64,000 bases of DNA from SZUA-547 sp963669315 (GTDB taxonomy: Bacteria; Pseudomonadota; Alphaproteobacteria; Rhodobacterales; Rhodobacteraceae): positions 372,001-436,000 of the forward strand of contig OY770021.1 in the NCBI GenBank assembly GCA_963669315.1, in the 5' to 3' direction. Made by a program: the position numbers and the translations under genes. The notes below the pieces were generated by a model. It was not told the origin of the DNA, ran no database searches, and was given only the letters and a program-made list of their open reading frames with translations. This document shows positions 43,882 through 52,681 of this stretch, one piece after another (position 1 is the first letter of the stretch; every line of letters begins with the position of its first letter).

Positions 43882-44014
43882 GGGATGGCTCCTCTCTCGC
43901 GGTCGATAGCAAACTGCACTGTGGCGCATCGTGACGCCGATGGAGCAGGAGCCATCCACCCCATCTGCTGAGCCGGCCCTCCGAGCGAAGCGCAGCGAAC
44001 GACGGCAGCGAGCC

Positions 44015-45562
44015 GATTCCGTTGAAAAAGTCGCTCTTGCTCGGTGGCCGACTGGCTGATTCACTTCCGATATAGATGGAGGCGGATCGCGATGATGGGA
44101 CCGAAACAGGAAGCGCAGTCAGCGTTGTTCTATGAGTTCTCGTTGGAGGATCACGTCCCGCAGGATCACCTGCTGCGGTCGATTGATCAGTTTGTTGATC
44201 TGAGCGGCATCCGCCCGCATCTGGCGGACTTTTACAGCCACACGGGACGTCCGTCGGTTGATCCGGAATTGCTGATCCGGATGCTGCTGGTGGGCTATTG
44301 CTTTGGGATCAGGTCTGAGCGGCGGCTTTGCGAAGAGGTCCATCTGAACCTGGCCTATCGCTGGTTCTGCCGCCTTGATCTGACCGACCGGATTCCGGAT
44401 CATTCCACCTTCTCCAAGAACCGCCATGGCCGCTTCCGCGAGAGCGACCTGTTGCGTCACGTATTCGAGACGACTGTTGCGCGATGCATGGAGGAGGGCC
44501 TCGTCAGCGGACAGGGCTTTGCAGTGGACGCCAGCCTGATCGTTGCGGACGTCCAAAAGCAGAACTCAAGCAACCCGGAGGATTGGAAGGCCAGAGAGAT
44601 CGACCCGGACCAAGCGCCTCGGGCGGTTCGCGAATATCTCGACACCCTGGACGACGAAGCCTTTGGCGCGGCCACCGCCGCCAAGCCCAAGTTCACGGCG
44701 CATGCGGATCCCGCCAGCCAATGGACGGCGGCCCGCAAAGGGCCTGCATTCTTTGCTTATTCAGACAACTACCTGATCGACACGGATCACGGCGTCATCG
44801 TTGATGTGGACGCCAGTCGCTCGAACAAGTCCGCCGAGGTGGGCACAATGCGCAAGATGATTGACCGCACCCAAGCCCGTTTCGGCCTGAAGCCGGATTG
44901 GTTGGCGGCCGACACCGCATACGGCTCGTCCGACAACCTCGTCTGGCTGACAATAAAGCGGCAGATCCTCCCGTTCATCCCGGTCTTCGACAAATCGGAG
45001 CGCAAGGACGGAACCTGGTCCCGATCCGACTTCACCTGGGACGAGGACGACGACCGCTATATCTGCCCGGAAGGAAATGAACTCCGTCACACCAGGCGGC
45101 GATACTCCGATCCCGCCCGAACGGCGCCAGGATTGAAAGCGCGCAAATACCGGGCCCTGAAAGCCGATTGCCTGAACTGCCCATCGAAAGCCAAATGCTG
45201 CCCGAACACAGACGTGCGCGCCATCAACCGAGAGAAGTTCGAGATCGTCAGAGATTTTGCGCGGCGCTGCGTGGGTTCAGCGTTCAACCCGACCGCGCAG
45301 AAGCGACGAAAGAAAGTTGAGATGCTGTTCGCCCACCTCAAGCGCATCCTCGGGCTGGGACGGCTCCGATTACGAGGGCCATGTGGCGTCCAGGACGAAT
45401 TCACCCTCGCAGCAGCAGCACAAAACCTCCGGAAACTGGCGAAACTCAAGCCGATGGCGCCCGTCGCCGGATAACCAGTCCGGCTGGCCGTGGATTGCGT
45501 GTTCAAAGCAAGCCGGCAGCCAAAGCGCAGGCGCCAAATCCAACGACTTTTTCAACAAAATC
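44015..45562 (+). mobile_element. DDE-type IS (IS1182- or IS5-like), 1.55 kb
   Basis: The ends form imperfect inverted repeats GATTCCGTTGAAAAAGTCG and, at the right, the complement of GATTTTGTTGAAAAAGTCG. One transposase gene fills the element. It lies 49 bp beyond the IS1111 copy-2 left end. AGCC flanks both sides and could be a short target duplication. A decayed relative survives at 1827-1980. Confidence 0.82.
44092..45474 (+). CDS. DDE transposase with DUF772-like N-terminus
   Basis: The 460-aa protein has an N-terminal DUF772-like domain (HLLRSIDQFVDLSGIR, GRPSVDPELLIRMLLVGYCFGIRSERRL, IPDHSTFSKNRHGRF) and a DDE catalytic domain with GFAVDASLIVADVQ, WLAADTAYGSSDN and the late KKVEMLFAHLKRILGL glutamate region, interrupted by a Cys cluster (CLNCPSKAKCC). 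ATG 44092 has GGAGG nine bases upstream. The gene is intact. Confidence 0.9.
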   Translation: MMGPKQEAQSALFYEFSLEDHVPQDHLLRSIDQFVDLSGIRPHLADFYSHTGRPSVDPELLIRMLLVGYCFGIRSERRLCEEVHLNLAYRWFCRLDLTDRIPDHSTFSKNRHGRFRESDLLRHVFETTVARCMEEGLVSGQGFAVDASLIVADVQKQNSSNPEDWKAREIDPDQAPRAVREYLDTLDDEAFGAATAAKPKFTAHADPASQWTAARKGPAFFAYSDNYLIDTDHGVIVDVDASRSNKSAEVGTMRKMIDRTQARFGLKPDWLAADTAYGSSDNLVWLTIKRQILPFIPVFDKSERKDGTWSRSDFTWDEDDDRYICPEGNELRHTRRRYSDPARTAPGLKARKYRALKADCLNCPSKAKCCPNTDVRAINREKFEIVRDFARRCVGSAFNPTAQKRRKKVEMLFAHLKRILGLGRLRLRGPCGVQDEFTLAAAAQNLRKLAKLKPMAPVAG

Positions 45563-45750
45563 AGCCCATTGCAGACATGATCGAAATCGGCCAGACGACC
45601 GCTGAGCGCAGACACCGTCCATAGGCTCTCGATTTCAGATCAAAATTGGCGCGGCCTAGTTCGAAGATTTGAATGGGGCGGTTGCTCTCGCTAGATTGAT
45701 TCATGGTTCAAGATATTTATTGCCCACCGGGCACGCATCTACGCTTGGGA

Positions 45751-46953
45751 ATGGCCTATTTCCTGAGAGCATGTTTCGCGACCGCAATCGTATCGTTGCT
45801 TACGGGCTGTAAGTCGGATCAGTCACTTTCAGTCAGCGATGATCTTCAGATAACGCAGGCGCAGGACATTTCGCTTCCGAGCGATTTTTTTGTTGAGAGT
45901 GTCAGTGGGCCTTCATGCTCAAAGTACTTTTCTCCGACACAGCTCGACAGCGACCTAGATTTCATACTGGGCATCAAGTCAGCGCGCTTCAGTAGCACAA
46001 ACTCCCTTTCAGTTGATCATGCAGAATTATCGACGAGATGGGTGCGCATGTTGGGGGTGTCGACAGGCGCGGCCGCGCAACGCGATGCAGCATCAGCAGA
46101 TCAGATCATTTCCGCGCTTGTTGACATAGCGTCGCATGACGCGCTGATGGACGTTCCGTCTCTCGCCAGCGCCAAGCGCATCAAATGTTGGAATGGCCAA
46201 GACCCTAACGCCCCTTGTCCGTACCATGTTGTGCAGCACAGCGGCTTGACAGCAATCGCGATGCTCTATTCGGCGATTTTGTTGGAAGAGTACATCAGCG
46301 ACGAGCAACGGCGCGTTCTGGACTCGTATTTTGAGAAACTGAATACAAAGTTCATCGCCCCTTTGTCCAAAGACTTGATCCGCGGCAATGGTCTCTACGA
46401 GTTTGCAGACTACGGTCTGGGTGTTCTTGCATACGCCCGATGGACGGGAAACACGTCGCTGGCACAGGCTGAACTCTCGGCGCGACGCACTGCCTTTGCG
46501 AGAAAGATTTCGCCGGACGGAATGATCAAGGAGAATTCCTACCGGGGTTACAGGGGCTATTGGTACCATACGCTCGGGGCCGAAAACGCGCTCGGCTATG
46601 CGCTCGTCGCGCGCAGCTTTGGAAATGATTTCTTCCGTGATTCCAAGGTTGGCCCGCGTCTGCAGATTCTCGCAGCCCAAACAGTGAATGGCGGCCGGCA
46701 TTACGACGAATTTCTCGCTCGGGCGTTATCGGGCGCCTCAGACAATGCGATCCGCGACGAAGCTGCTCACATACCGCACATGCATCAGTTCGCAGTCAAT
46801 CTGCCGCTTATTATTCAGAAAGAATACGGACGGCCTGTTCCAACCAATCATGCGTATCATTCAAAAGGAGAGTCGGAGACCATTAGTCGATTAATTGGCT
46901 TCAATGTGGACTGCTACTACGAAAGCAACGGTCTAGAAGATCTTTCCAATTAA
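45751..46953 (+). CDS. Lipoprotein with alginate-lyase-like alpha toroid
   Basis: The product has a lipoprotein signal (AIVSLLTGC) and a helical body resembling PL5/alginate-lyase-like alpha/alpha toroids: FADYGLGVLAYARWTG, GMIKENSYRGYRGYWYHT and LGAENALGYALVARSFG. A catalytic Tyr/Arg/His set is suggested by RGYRGYWYH but cannot be confirmed. It may depolymerise uronate-containing polysaccharide at the outer membrane. ATG 45751 places the signal at the N-terminus; ATG 45703 is an alternative. It stands near two sulfatases, which fits a polysaccharide-use theme. Confidence 0.7.
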   Translation: MAYFLRACFATAIVSLLTGCKSDQSLSVSDDLQITQAQDISLPSDFFVESVSGPSCSKYFSPTQLDSDLDFILGIKSARFSSTNSLSVDHAELSTRWVRMLGVSTGAAAQRDAASADQIISALVDIASHDALMDVPSLASAKRIKCWNGQDPNAPCPYHVVQHSGLTAIAMLYSAILLEEYISDEQRRVLDSYFEKLNTKFIAPLSKDLIRGNGLYEFADYGLGVLAYARWTGNTSLAQAELSARRTAFARKISPDGMIKENSYRGYRGYWYHTLGAENALGYALVARSFGNDFFRDSKVGPRLQILAAQTVNGGRHYDEFLARALSGASDNAIRDEAAHIPHMHQFAVNLPLIIQKEYGRPVPTNHAYHSKGESETISRLIGFNVDCYYESNGLEDLSN

Positions 46954-47057
46954 GATCGGCAGAGGCGTGCGGTCACCCTCCATTTGCGCCAACATGCCGG
47001 AGCGCACCTTCGACCAACTAACCGGAAATCGCACGAGGACGACAGGATACTATCGGC

Positions 47058-48266
47058 GTGAGCAATAGCGACATCGACAACCAGAACTCGAATGGCCGTA
47101 TTCGCCGGCGACTGGCAGCAATCATGGCGGCGGACGTCGCTGGCTACAGCCGGTTGATGGGCGAGGATGAAGAGGGAACCACGCGCATGCTCGTCGAGCA
47201 TCGCAAGGTGATGGACGCTCTCATTGGAAAATACGAGGGACGCATTGCAAACACGGCCGGCGACAGCGTCATCGCCGAGTTTCAGAGTTCGGTCGAGGCG
47301 GTGCGATGCGCCATCGACATACAGGAGTCTCTACGAACTCGGGAGGGCGATGTTCCCGAAGATCGGCGGGTGGTGTTTCGAATTGGTATTAACGTCGGCG
47401 ACGTCATCACCAAGGATGGTGACCTTCTTGGCGACGGCGTCAACGTCGCCGCGAGACTGGAGGCGCTCGCCGAACCTGGGGGGGTCTGCATCTCGGGCGA
47501 AGTCTATGACCAGATCGAAGGCACGCTAACGCTCGAATGCATTTCCATGGGCTCGAAACGCCTTAAGAACATTCGGCGACCGGTCCGCGCTTATAGGGTG
47601 TCGGATCAGGTTGCGCATGCAGGGTCGCTCAACGCGGGTTCGCCCCGTCGAAAGAAACTCGTGCTCACGACGGTATTGTTAGCGCTTACAGCGATTTCCG
47701 GCGGGGTGATCTGGGTTCTGACGGCACCTGATACAATTGAAAAACTCGGATTTGGCGCTGGATCTACCCCAGCATCAGACGATAGCGCGAGCGGCCGAAC
47801 TCGCGAGGAAATTCTGGGGGGCCACGAAGTCGTCGCCGAGGTCGAATGGGGAGGGCACACCTACTTGGCGGTATTGACTTGGGGAGGCTTGTGGCCCCAG
47901 GCGGACGCGGCGGCAAGAGAACTGGGCGGTTACCTTGTCTCGATCAACTCCGAGGCGGAGAACGAGTTCGTGTTTGATCTTATCAAGGACGAAGATCGGT
48001 TATGGAAGCGACTTAGTGACGGACAGTTAGTTGGGCCATGGATCGGGCTTTACCAGCCTGATGGCTCGAAGGAGCCAGACGGCGGCTGGAAACTTTCTAG
48101 CGGCGAGTACGTGTCGTTTTTGAATTGGTCGGAGGATCAGCCGAACAACGGCCGCGGCGTCGCAGATGTCGGCCGATTCCATAACTATGTGTATATGCCA
48201 GCCCCGTTTTGGGACGACGCATTATCAACGGAAGGCGGACCCGGTTACATTGTTGAACTCGAATGA
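47058..48266 (+). CDS. Class III nucleotidyl cyclase fused to a C-type lectin-like domain
   Basis: The 402-aa protein has a cytosolic class III cyclase domain (~18-185): metal site AADVAGYS and TAGDSVIAEF, and transition-state N/R in GDGVNVAARLEAL. A single TM follows (LVLTTVLLALTAISGGVIWVL, ~200). The outer C-terminal part (~255-402) is a C-type-lectin-like fold with WPQADAAARELGGYLVSINS, WIGLYQPDG, FLNWSEDQPNN and a final YIVELE. It should therefore couple external ligand binding, perhaps a glycan, to cAMP or cGMP synthesis. The GTG start has only a weak ribosome site. Confidence 0.85.
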   Translation: MSNSDIDNQNSNGRIRRRLAAIMAADVAGYSRLMGEDEEGTTRMLVEHRKVMDALIGKYEGRIANTAGDSVIAEFQSSVEAVRCAIDIQESLRTREGDVPEDRRVVFRIGINVGDVITKDGDLLGDGVNVAARLEALAEPGGVCISGEVYDQIEGTLTLECISMGSKRLKNIRRPVRAYRVSDQVAHAGSLNAGSPRRKKLVLTTVLLALTAISGGVIWVLTAPDTIEKLGFGAGSTPASDDSASGRTREEILGGHEVVAEVEWGGHTYLAVLTWGGLWPQADAAARELGGYLVSINSEAENEFVFDLIKDEDRLWKRLSDGQLVGPWIGLYQPDGSKEPDGGWKLSSGEYVSFLNWSEDQPNNGRGVADVGRFHNYVYMPAPFWDDALSTEGGPGYIVELE

Positions 48267-48387
48267 GTGAGGGATTGGGCTAACCGCCACCGGCAAGACT
48301 CGATCGTCGGGTCGCATTGTCTGGAATGTCTGCTTTCCCCGTTTGACGCTGATACGTGCCCAATCGTCTAAGGTCCGGAAAGTCCGG

Positions 48388-50074
48388 AGGCTGTGTGGAA
48401 ACTTGTTTCCGCTATCGGTGAGTTGGGCCTTCGAGGCCCGCCTTCGAATATCGGGGTGTTTGAGGCGACATCGCCTGTAGAGTCGGTTTCCGGCCTGTCG
48501 CGCCGATTGCGCGGGTTTTTCGGTGTTATGGCGCGCCGTTTCGGTGCGGATGAAGCGCTCTAGGCCCTCATGGCCTCGATCATCGCCGGAATGCCGATGA
48601 TCTTCATTACGCGCATCATGTTGTAGGCGAGGACGTTCAGCGCCATCTCCGTCGCGACGTTTTTCAGCGACCGCATCTTGAAGTGCGTCGCCCCCATCCA
48701 GGACTTGATCGTGCCGAACGGATGCTCGACCGTCATGCTGCGGACCGCCAGCTTTGAGGGATCATCGTCCAGCCGCTTCTGGACGCGGTCGAGCACGTCT
48801 TCATGCTCCCACCGACGAACGCGCCGCTCCTTGCCGGTCGTGCATTTGTCCCTGATCGCGCAATCGACGCAGGCGCCGGACCAGTATGAGCGTATGGCTT
48901 TGCCATCCTGCTGGCTGGTGAATCGGTAGGTCAGATGCGCGCCGGCCGGGCATACATAGATGTCCTGCGCACCGTCATAGGCGAAGTCAGCCTTGTCGAA
49001 CCGGCCGCGCGCTCCGGCGTTCGACGTCAATGGTTTCGGGACGACGACCGAGACGCCTTGCTCTTCACAGGCGACGATCTCTTCGCCCTTGTAATATCCC
49101 TTATCGGCGATCGCCTCGATCTGGTCCGCAGACATCGCCTCGCGCGCCGCGACGCCCATCATCGATAAGGCGTCTCGATCATAACCATGCATCGTCACTT
49201 CATGCGCGACGATCAGGTGATGCTCGGCCTCGACCGCGGTTTGCACATTGTAACCGACGACACGCGGCATCCGGGCGGTTGTCGCCATGGAGCGGGCGTC
49301 CGGGTCGCTGAGCGAGACCTGCGTTTCTCCGGTCGAGTCCATACGCTCTTCAACTGTTCTGAGACGATCAGCTTCTTTCCTCAGATGCGCGAGTTTCCTG
49401 GTCGCACGTTCGATCCGCGCCTCCGGCAGGGCCATTCCAGTTTTCGACTGAACTTCATCGGCCCGGTCCAGCTCGGCCAGATAGCGCTTGATGGCGGCGT
49501 CGATCTCTCCCAGCTTGCGCCGCAGCTTCTCGCGCGTGAAGTTCTTCGCCTTCGCGTTGACGGCCTTGAAGCGGCTGCCGTCGATGGCGACCACGCTGCT
49601 GTCCAACAGGCGCATATCGCGGCACAGGGCGACGAACTGCTGGCACACCTTGCGGATCGCGGGGCCATTGTCCTTCCGGAAGTCGGCGATGGTCTTGAAG
49701 TCGGGTTTCAAACGCCCGGTCAGCCAGATCAGCTCCAGGTTCCGACCGCACTCGCGTTCGAGCCGCCGCGACGACTGGATCTGGTTGAGGTAGCCATAAA
49801 GATAAATCCGAAGCATCAGGCCCGGATGGTAGCCAGGACGGCCGGTCGCCTCCGGTTCAACGCTAAAACCGAGAGCGGCCAAATCGAGCATGCCCACAAT
49901 GGCGTCAACCGCGCGAACCGGGTTGTCTTCTTCAACGTAGTCGTCCAGGCACTCTGGCAGCAGCGTTGGCTGACAACGGTCTGCCCCCTCAATAAACCGC
50001 TTCATGAAAAACCCTCGCATTCGGTGCGAGAATTATACCATCAGCCAGAAAATAAGGGGGTTTTCACACAGCCT
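48388..50074 (-). mobile_element. IS1182-type insertion sequence, copy 2
   Basis: Same 1687-bp length, inverted repeats and orientation as copy 1 at 5795-7481, with one difference noticed. The two direct copies flank ~41 kb. Its right flank is the start of family B repeat B2. The left flank shares 15 bp (GTCCGGAAAGTCCGG) with copy 1. Confidence 0.92.
48560..50005 (-). CDS. IS1182 family DDE transposase, copy 2
   Basis: The translation is the same as that of 5967-7412: DUF772-like N-terminus, VVAIDGSRFKAVNA, ADKGYYKGEEI and VEHPFGTIKSWMG. Start ATG 50005 chosen as for copy 1. Two intact, identical enzymes argue for recent activity. Confidence 0.92.
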   Translation of the reverse strand: MKRFIEGADRCQPTLLPECLDDYVEEDNPVRAVDAIVGMLDLAALGFSVEPEATGRPGYHPGLMLRIYLYGYLNQIQSSRRLERECGRNLELIWLTGRLKPDFKTIADFRKDNGPAIRKVCQQFVALCRDMRLLDSSVVAIDGSRFKAVNAKAKNFTREKLRRKLGEIDAAIKRYLAELDRADEVQSKTGMALPEARIERATRKLAHLRKEADRLRTVEERMDSTGETQVSLSDPDARSMATTARMPRVVGYNVQTAVEAEHHLIVAHEVTMHGYDRDALSMMGVAAREAMSADQIEAIADKGYYKGEEIVACEEQGVSVVVPKPLTSNAGARGRFDKADFAYDGAQDIYVCPAGAHLTYRFTSQQDGKAIRSYWSGACVDCAIRDKCTTGKERRVRRWEHEDVLDRVQKRLDDDPSKLAVRSMTVEHPFGTIKSWMGATHFKMRSLKNVATEMALNVLAYNMMRVMKIIGIPAMIEAMRA

Positions 50075-50076
50075 CA

Positions 50077-50250
50077 GGACAATGCGGACCTGTGCGGATG
50101 CAGCGCGATCAGGCGCGGTGGTAAAAGTGTCGCCTTAGTGAGCGCGACGCGACGCAGCACGAATTCCCGAAAGCGGTCGTTCAAGCCAGTCATTTTGCCC
50201 CGACCGGAACCGGTCACTCGCTGCGAGCGCACCTTGGGTCCGAGTTGCGA
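50077..50250 (+). repeat. Family B repeat (copy B2)
   Basis: It runs from GGACAATGCGG to GAGTTGCGA, the same style of ends as family A, and includes TTCCCGAAAGCGGTCGTTCA. It matches B1 on the opposite strand at 5619-5783. Confidence 0.85.
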
Positions 50251-50364
50251 GACTAAGCCAACCTTGGCTTTGAAAGTCCCAACTGGTGCTTCCTGCCCTT
50301 TGCGGACTTTGATAACTCGCGCTCTAAATGTGCGGTTCAAAGATTGGCTAGGTACATTTTACCC

Positions 50365-50404
50365 GTTCCTGGACGCTCAACTTTAGTCCGGAGCGCCCAG
50401 GAAC
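50365..50404 (-). terminator. Possible stem-loop terminator after the sulfatase gene
   Basis: GTTCCTGGACGCTC (50365-50378) pairs with GAGCGCCCAGGAAC (50391-50404), one mismatch, around a 12-nt loop. It lies 41 bp beyond the sulfatase stop. There is no U tract on the minus strand, so it may be a processing or stability hairpin instead. Confidence 0.45.
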
Positions 50405-50444
50405 ATTTAGCACATATAGCCCTAGGGCAATAACTGCTTAGGCT

Positions 50445-52124
50445 TTACTTAGCCGACAGCAGTTTTTGCGCAGTGAGGTATTTCGCCACCAAGTCTTCGC
50501 TTTCCGGACGAAGGTTGTCGATGCCGCCATAGGGCACTCCATGCGTTTCAAGGCGATCCGGATAGGTTTCCTTGAGTGCCACATGTCTGGCCAGCATGTC
50601 TCCGAAGAAGGCAACCGTCCACATGCCCTCGGTCTTCAGCGGATACTCCTCACGTGGGTCTCGATAGAGGTTGTAGACCGGCAATTTGAATCCTGCGGTG
50701 CCGGGGGCTGGCCAATGGATTTTGAACTCGTTCTTGATCGTCGCCCGCAAGCTGGGGCCATCGTAAACATGAAGGAAGTCACGTCGTCCGTTGGTGTCCC
50801 CATCAAGCAGCAATTTCGTTTGATCAATGCCGTCGATAACCCTGTCCGTCGGAATGTACCGGGTCGCTCCAGCGATATTGGCCAGGGTTGTGAACAGGTC
50901 CGAGACATGGAACATGTCACCTGCTTTTGAGCCGGGTTCAATGACACCCGGCCACGTAATTGCGGCGCTCACGCGGATGCCGCCCTCGGTCGTGTGGCCT
51001 TTGAAACCGCGATAAATCATGTCGGAAAAGCCGATAGTGGGGACACCCTGACCCATCGTCCCGTTGTCGCCCATTGCGATAACGATAGTATTGTCCGCAA
51101 TGCCCAGACGCTCGACCTCTGCTAGAAGATCGCCAAACCATCCGTCGAGAACCTGCATGCTCTCGACCCAACTGCCGCGGTTGTCGGTCTGCATCTCCAT
51201 CCCGACACGGCTAAAGTCAATCGGTTTCATCTGCCAGTAGTTCAGGAAGAACGGCTTATCTTCCGCTGCCATTCTTTGCAGTTGTTCCAAGGCCTGTTCC
51301 TGAAATCGGACATTCATGGCCTCATAATGCTCGTATCCCATTTGTTCACCAGGGTTGATGCCCCACTCTCGAGCGGTGCCGCCTTTTTCAGCCTCCAGCG
51401 CCAGAAGCCAGCCGTCAGGGCGGAACGATTTGTCGAGCACGTAGCTCCCGTTATTGGCATCTGGTGAGTTAGACATCCCCCAGCGCTGGGTTTCGGCTTC
51501 CTCTGTCATTAGCCCGTAGGCAGCCTGATTGTGCATTGCGAAACTGGCATAGTCGAATCCCTGATTGTGCGGGTAGGCCTGTTCAATGTCGCCCTGATGC
51601 CATTTTCCGATATGAGCCGTGTTATAGCCTGCCTCGGACAGAACCTCGGCAATGGTCACCTCGTCGGCGTGCATTCCGCTGCCCTCCGGCGGGACGATCT
51701 TGGCCTCCAGAACATGGCTGCGGACCGGAAGTCGTCCGGTCAGAAAAGCAGCCCGTGTTGGGGTGCAGGACGGTTCGGTGTACATCCGAGAGAACGAGAT
51801 TCCATCAGCGGTCAACTGATTCAGTGTGGGGGTTTTGTAACCCCGCACCTGATTCAATTCCGGAATTCCAAACTCGCCAAATCCAATGTCGTCGATCAGA
51901 AGGTATATAATGTTTGGCGGTGCACCGCCGTTGCGTTCCCGGATTTCAGCGAGCCGCTCGGCGACGTCAGCATCCTCCTTTTTCCACTCATCCGCGTGCT
52001 GATCGCGGACAAGTACAAACTCAACGTCGTGGACGATCTGGTTGTCTTGTGCCCGAACCGCAGAATTGGCGGCTGCAACACCGAGTGTGAAAGCTATGGT
52101 AAGGTATCTTAAAGGTTTCTGCAT
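50445..52124 (-). CDS. Sulfatase (formylglycine type) 1
   Basis: The 559-aa exported protein has a signal peptide (cleavage near AVRAQ), metal ligands D78-D79 in IYLLIDDIGFGEFG, the formylglycine motif C120-TPTR in SCTPTRAAFLTGR, GKWHQGD and GDNGTMGQG. The Cys form needs a formylglycine-generating enzyme, not seen in the window. An ~45-residue charged insert lies between the signal and the sulfatase fold. Substrate unknown; by context sulfated polysaccharide or a sulfate ester. Divergent from the CadC/TPR-type regulator gene across a small gene. Confidence 0.9.
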   Translation of the reverse strand: MQKPLRYLTIAFTLGVAAANSAVRAQDNQIVHDVEFVLVRDQHADEWKKEDADVAERLAEIRERNGGAPPNIIYLLIDDIGFGEFGIPELNQVRGYKTPTLNQLTADGISFSRMYTEPSCTPTRAAFLTGRLPVRSHVLEAKIVPPEGSGMHADEVTIAEVLSEAGYNTAHIGKWHQGDIEQAYPHNQGFDYASFAMHNQAAYGLMTEEAETQRWGMSNSPDANNGSYVLDKSFRPDGWLLALEAEKGGTAREWGINPGEQMGYEHYEAMNVRFQEQALEQLQRMAAEDKPFFLNYWQMKPIDFSRVGMEMQTDNRGSWVESMQVLDGWFGDLLAEVERLGIADNTIVIAMGDNGTMGQGVPTIGFSDMIYRGFKGHTTEGGIRVSAAITWPGVIEPGSKAGDMFHVSDLFTTLANIAGATRYIPTDRVIDGIDQTKLLLDGDTNGRRDFLHVYDGPSLRATIKNEFKIHWPAPGTAGFKLPVYNLYRDPREEYPLKTEGMWTVAFFGDMLARHVALKETYPDRLETHGVPYGGIDNLRPESEDLVAKYLTAQKLLSAK

Positions 52125-52261
52125 TTTGGTATCCCGTTGGTTTTTGCTGCGGCCGTTTGAGCTCTATGAGGGTTTTGCGGCAAAACGCACTGCCGCCTTG
52201 GGGCTGGTTGGGCTGACTGAACTTGGCTTTCGAGGCATGTTCCGCTTTTAGGAGCCCGTGT

Positions 52262-52516
52262 TCATTCAACTGGGGCTTCAGAATTTGACCCCAGCCGGTT
52301 GAGTATTTCCTGCTTCAGTGCATTGATGGACGCGATCACATCCTGCCGCAGTCCTTCGGACATGCGTCCAGTTTCATTTCGGGCCAGTTCGAGATCCACT
52401 GACAACCGCTCTAAATCGCAGCAGATTTCTTCCAGCAAGGGGTCAGATTTCCGGCTCGTATTGAGCTGGGCCAAGCAATCCGGAAAAGCTTCTTTGAGAT
52501 GGTTTGACTGTTTCAT
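52262..52516 (-). CDS. Small helical hypothetical protein
   Basis: The 84-aa product is helical (LEEICCDLERLSVDLELARN, LRQDVIASINALKQEILNRL) with no recognised family. ATG 52516 has GGA six bases upstream; a GTG at 52552 is an alternative. It lies between the sulfatase and the regulator, in the sulfatase direction, 137 bp upstream of the sulfatase ATG. Confidence 0.5.
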   Translation of the reverse strand: MKQSNHLKEAFPDCLAQLNTSRKSDPLLEEICCDLERLSVDLELARNETGRMSEGLRQDVIASINALKQEILNRLGSNSEAPVE

Positions 52517-52681
52517 CTCTTTTCCATTGGCAATTGATTGAAGCCACTTCACCTTGCGAGGGAACGAGAATGATTTTCAGGTGTTACACGGTGAAATTCG
52601 ACGTGTAACAAAACATTGTTCACTTTCAAAAGCGTCGGTAACCCAGTATCTTATGGCAAAGAAACAAGTGGGTAGACTGGC

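Larger units (their letters stand above)
42617..43965 (-). mobile_element. IS1111-group (IS110 family) element, copy 2
   Basis: The element has the same ends as copy 1 (GATGGGGTGG at its left, CACACAGGAC at its right) and the same sub-terminal inverted repeats, but its sequence is diverged, so it is a sister species rather than a recent copy. Its first 460 bp on the plus strand are duplicated exactly at 61089-61548. Its 3' end abuts family B repeat DNA. Confidence 0.9.
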
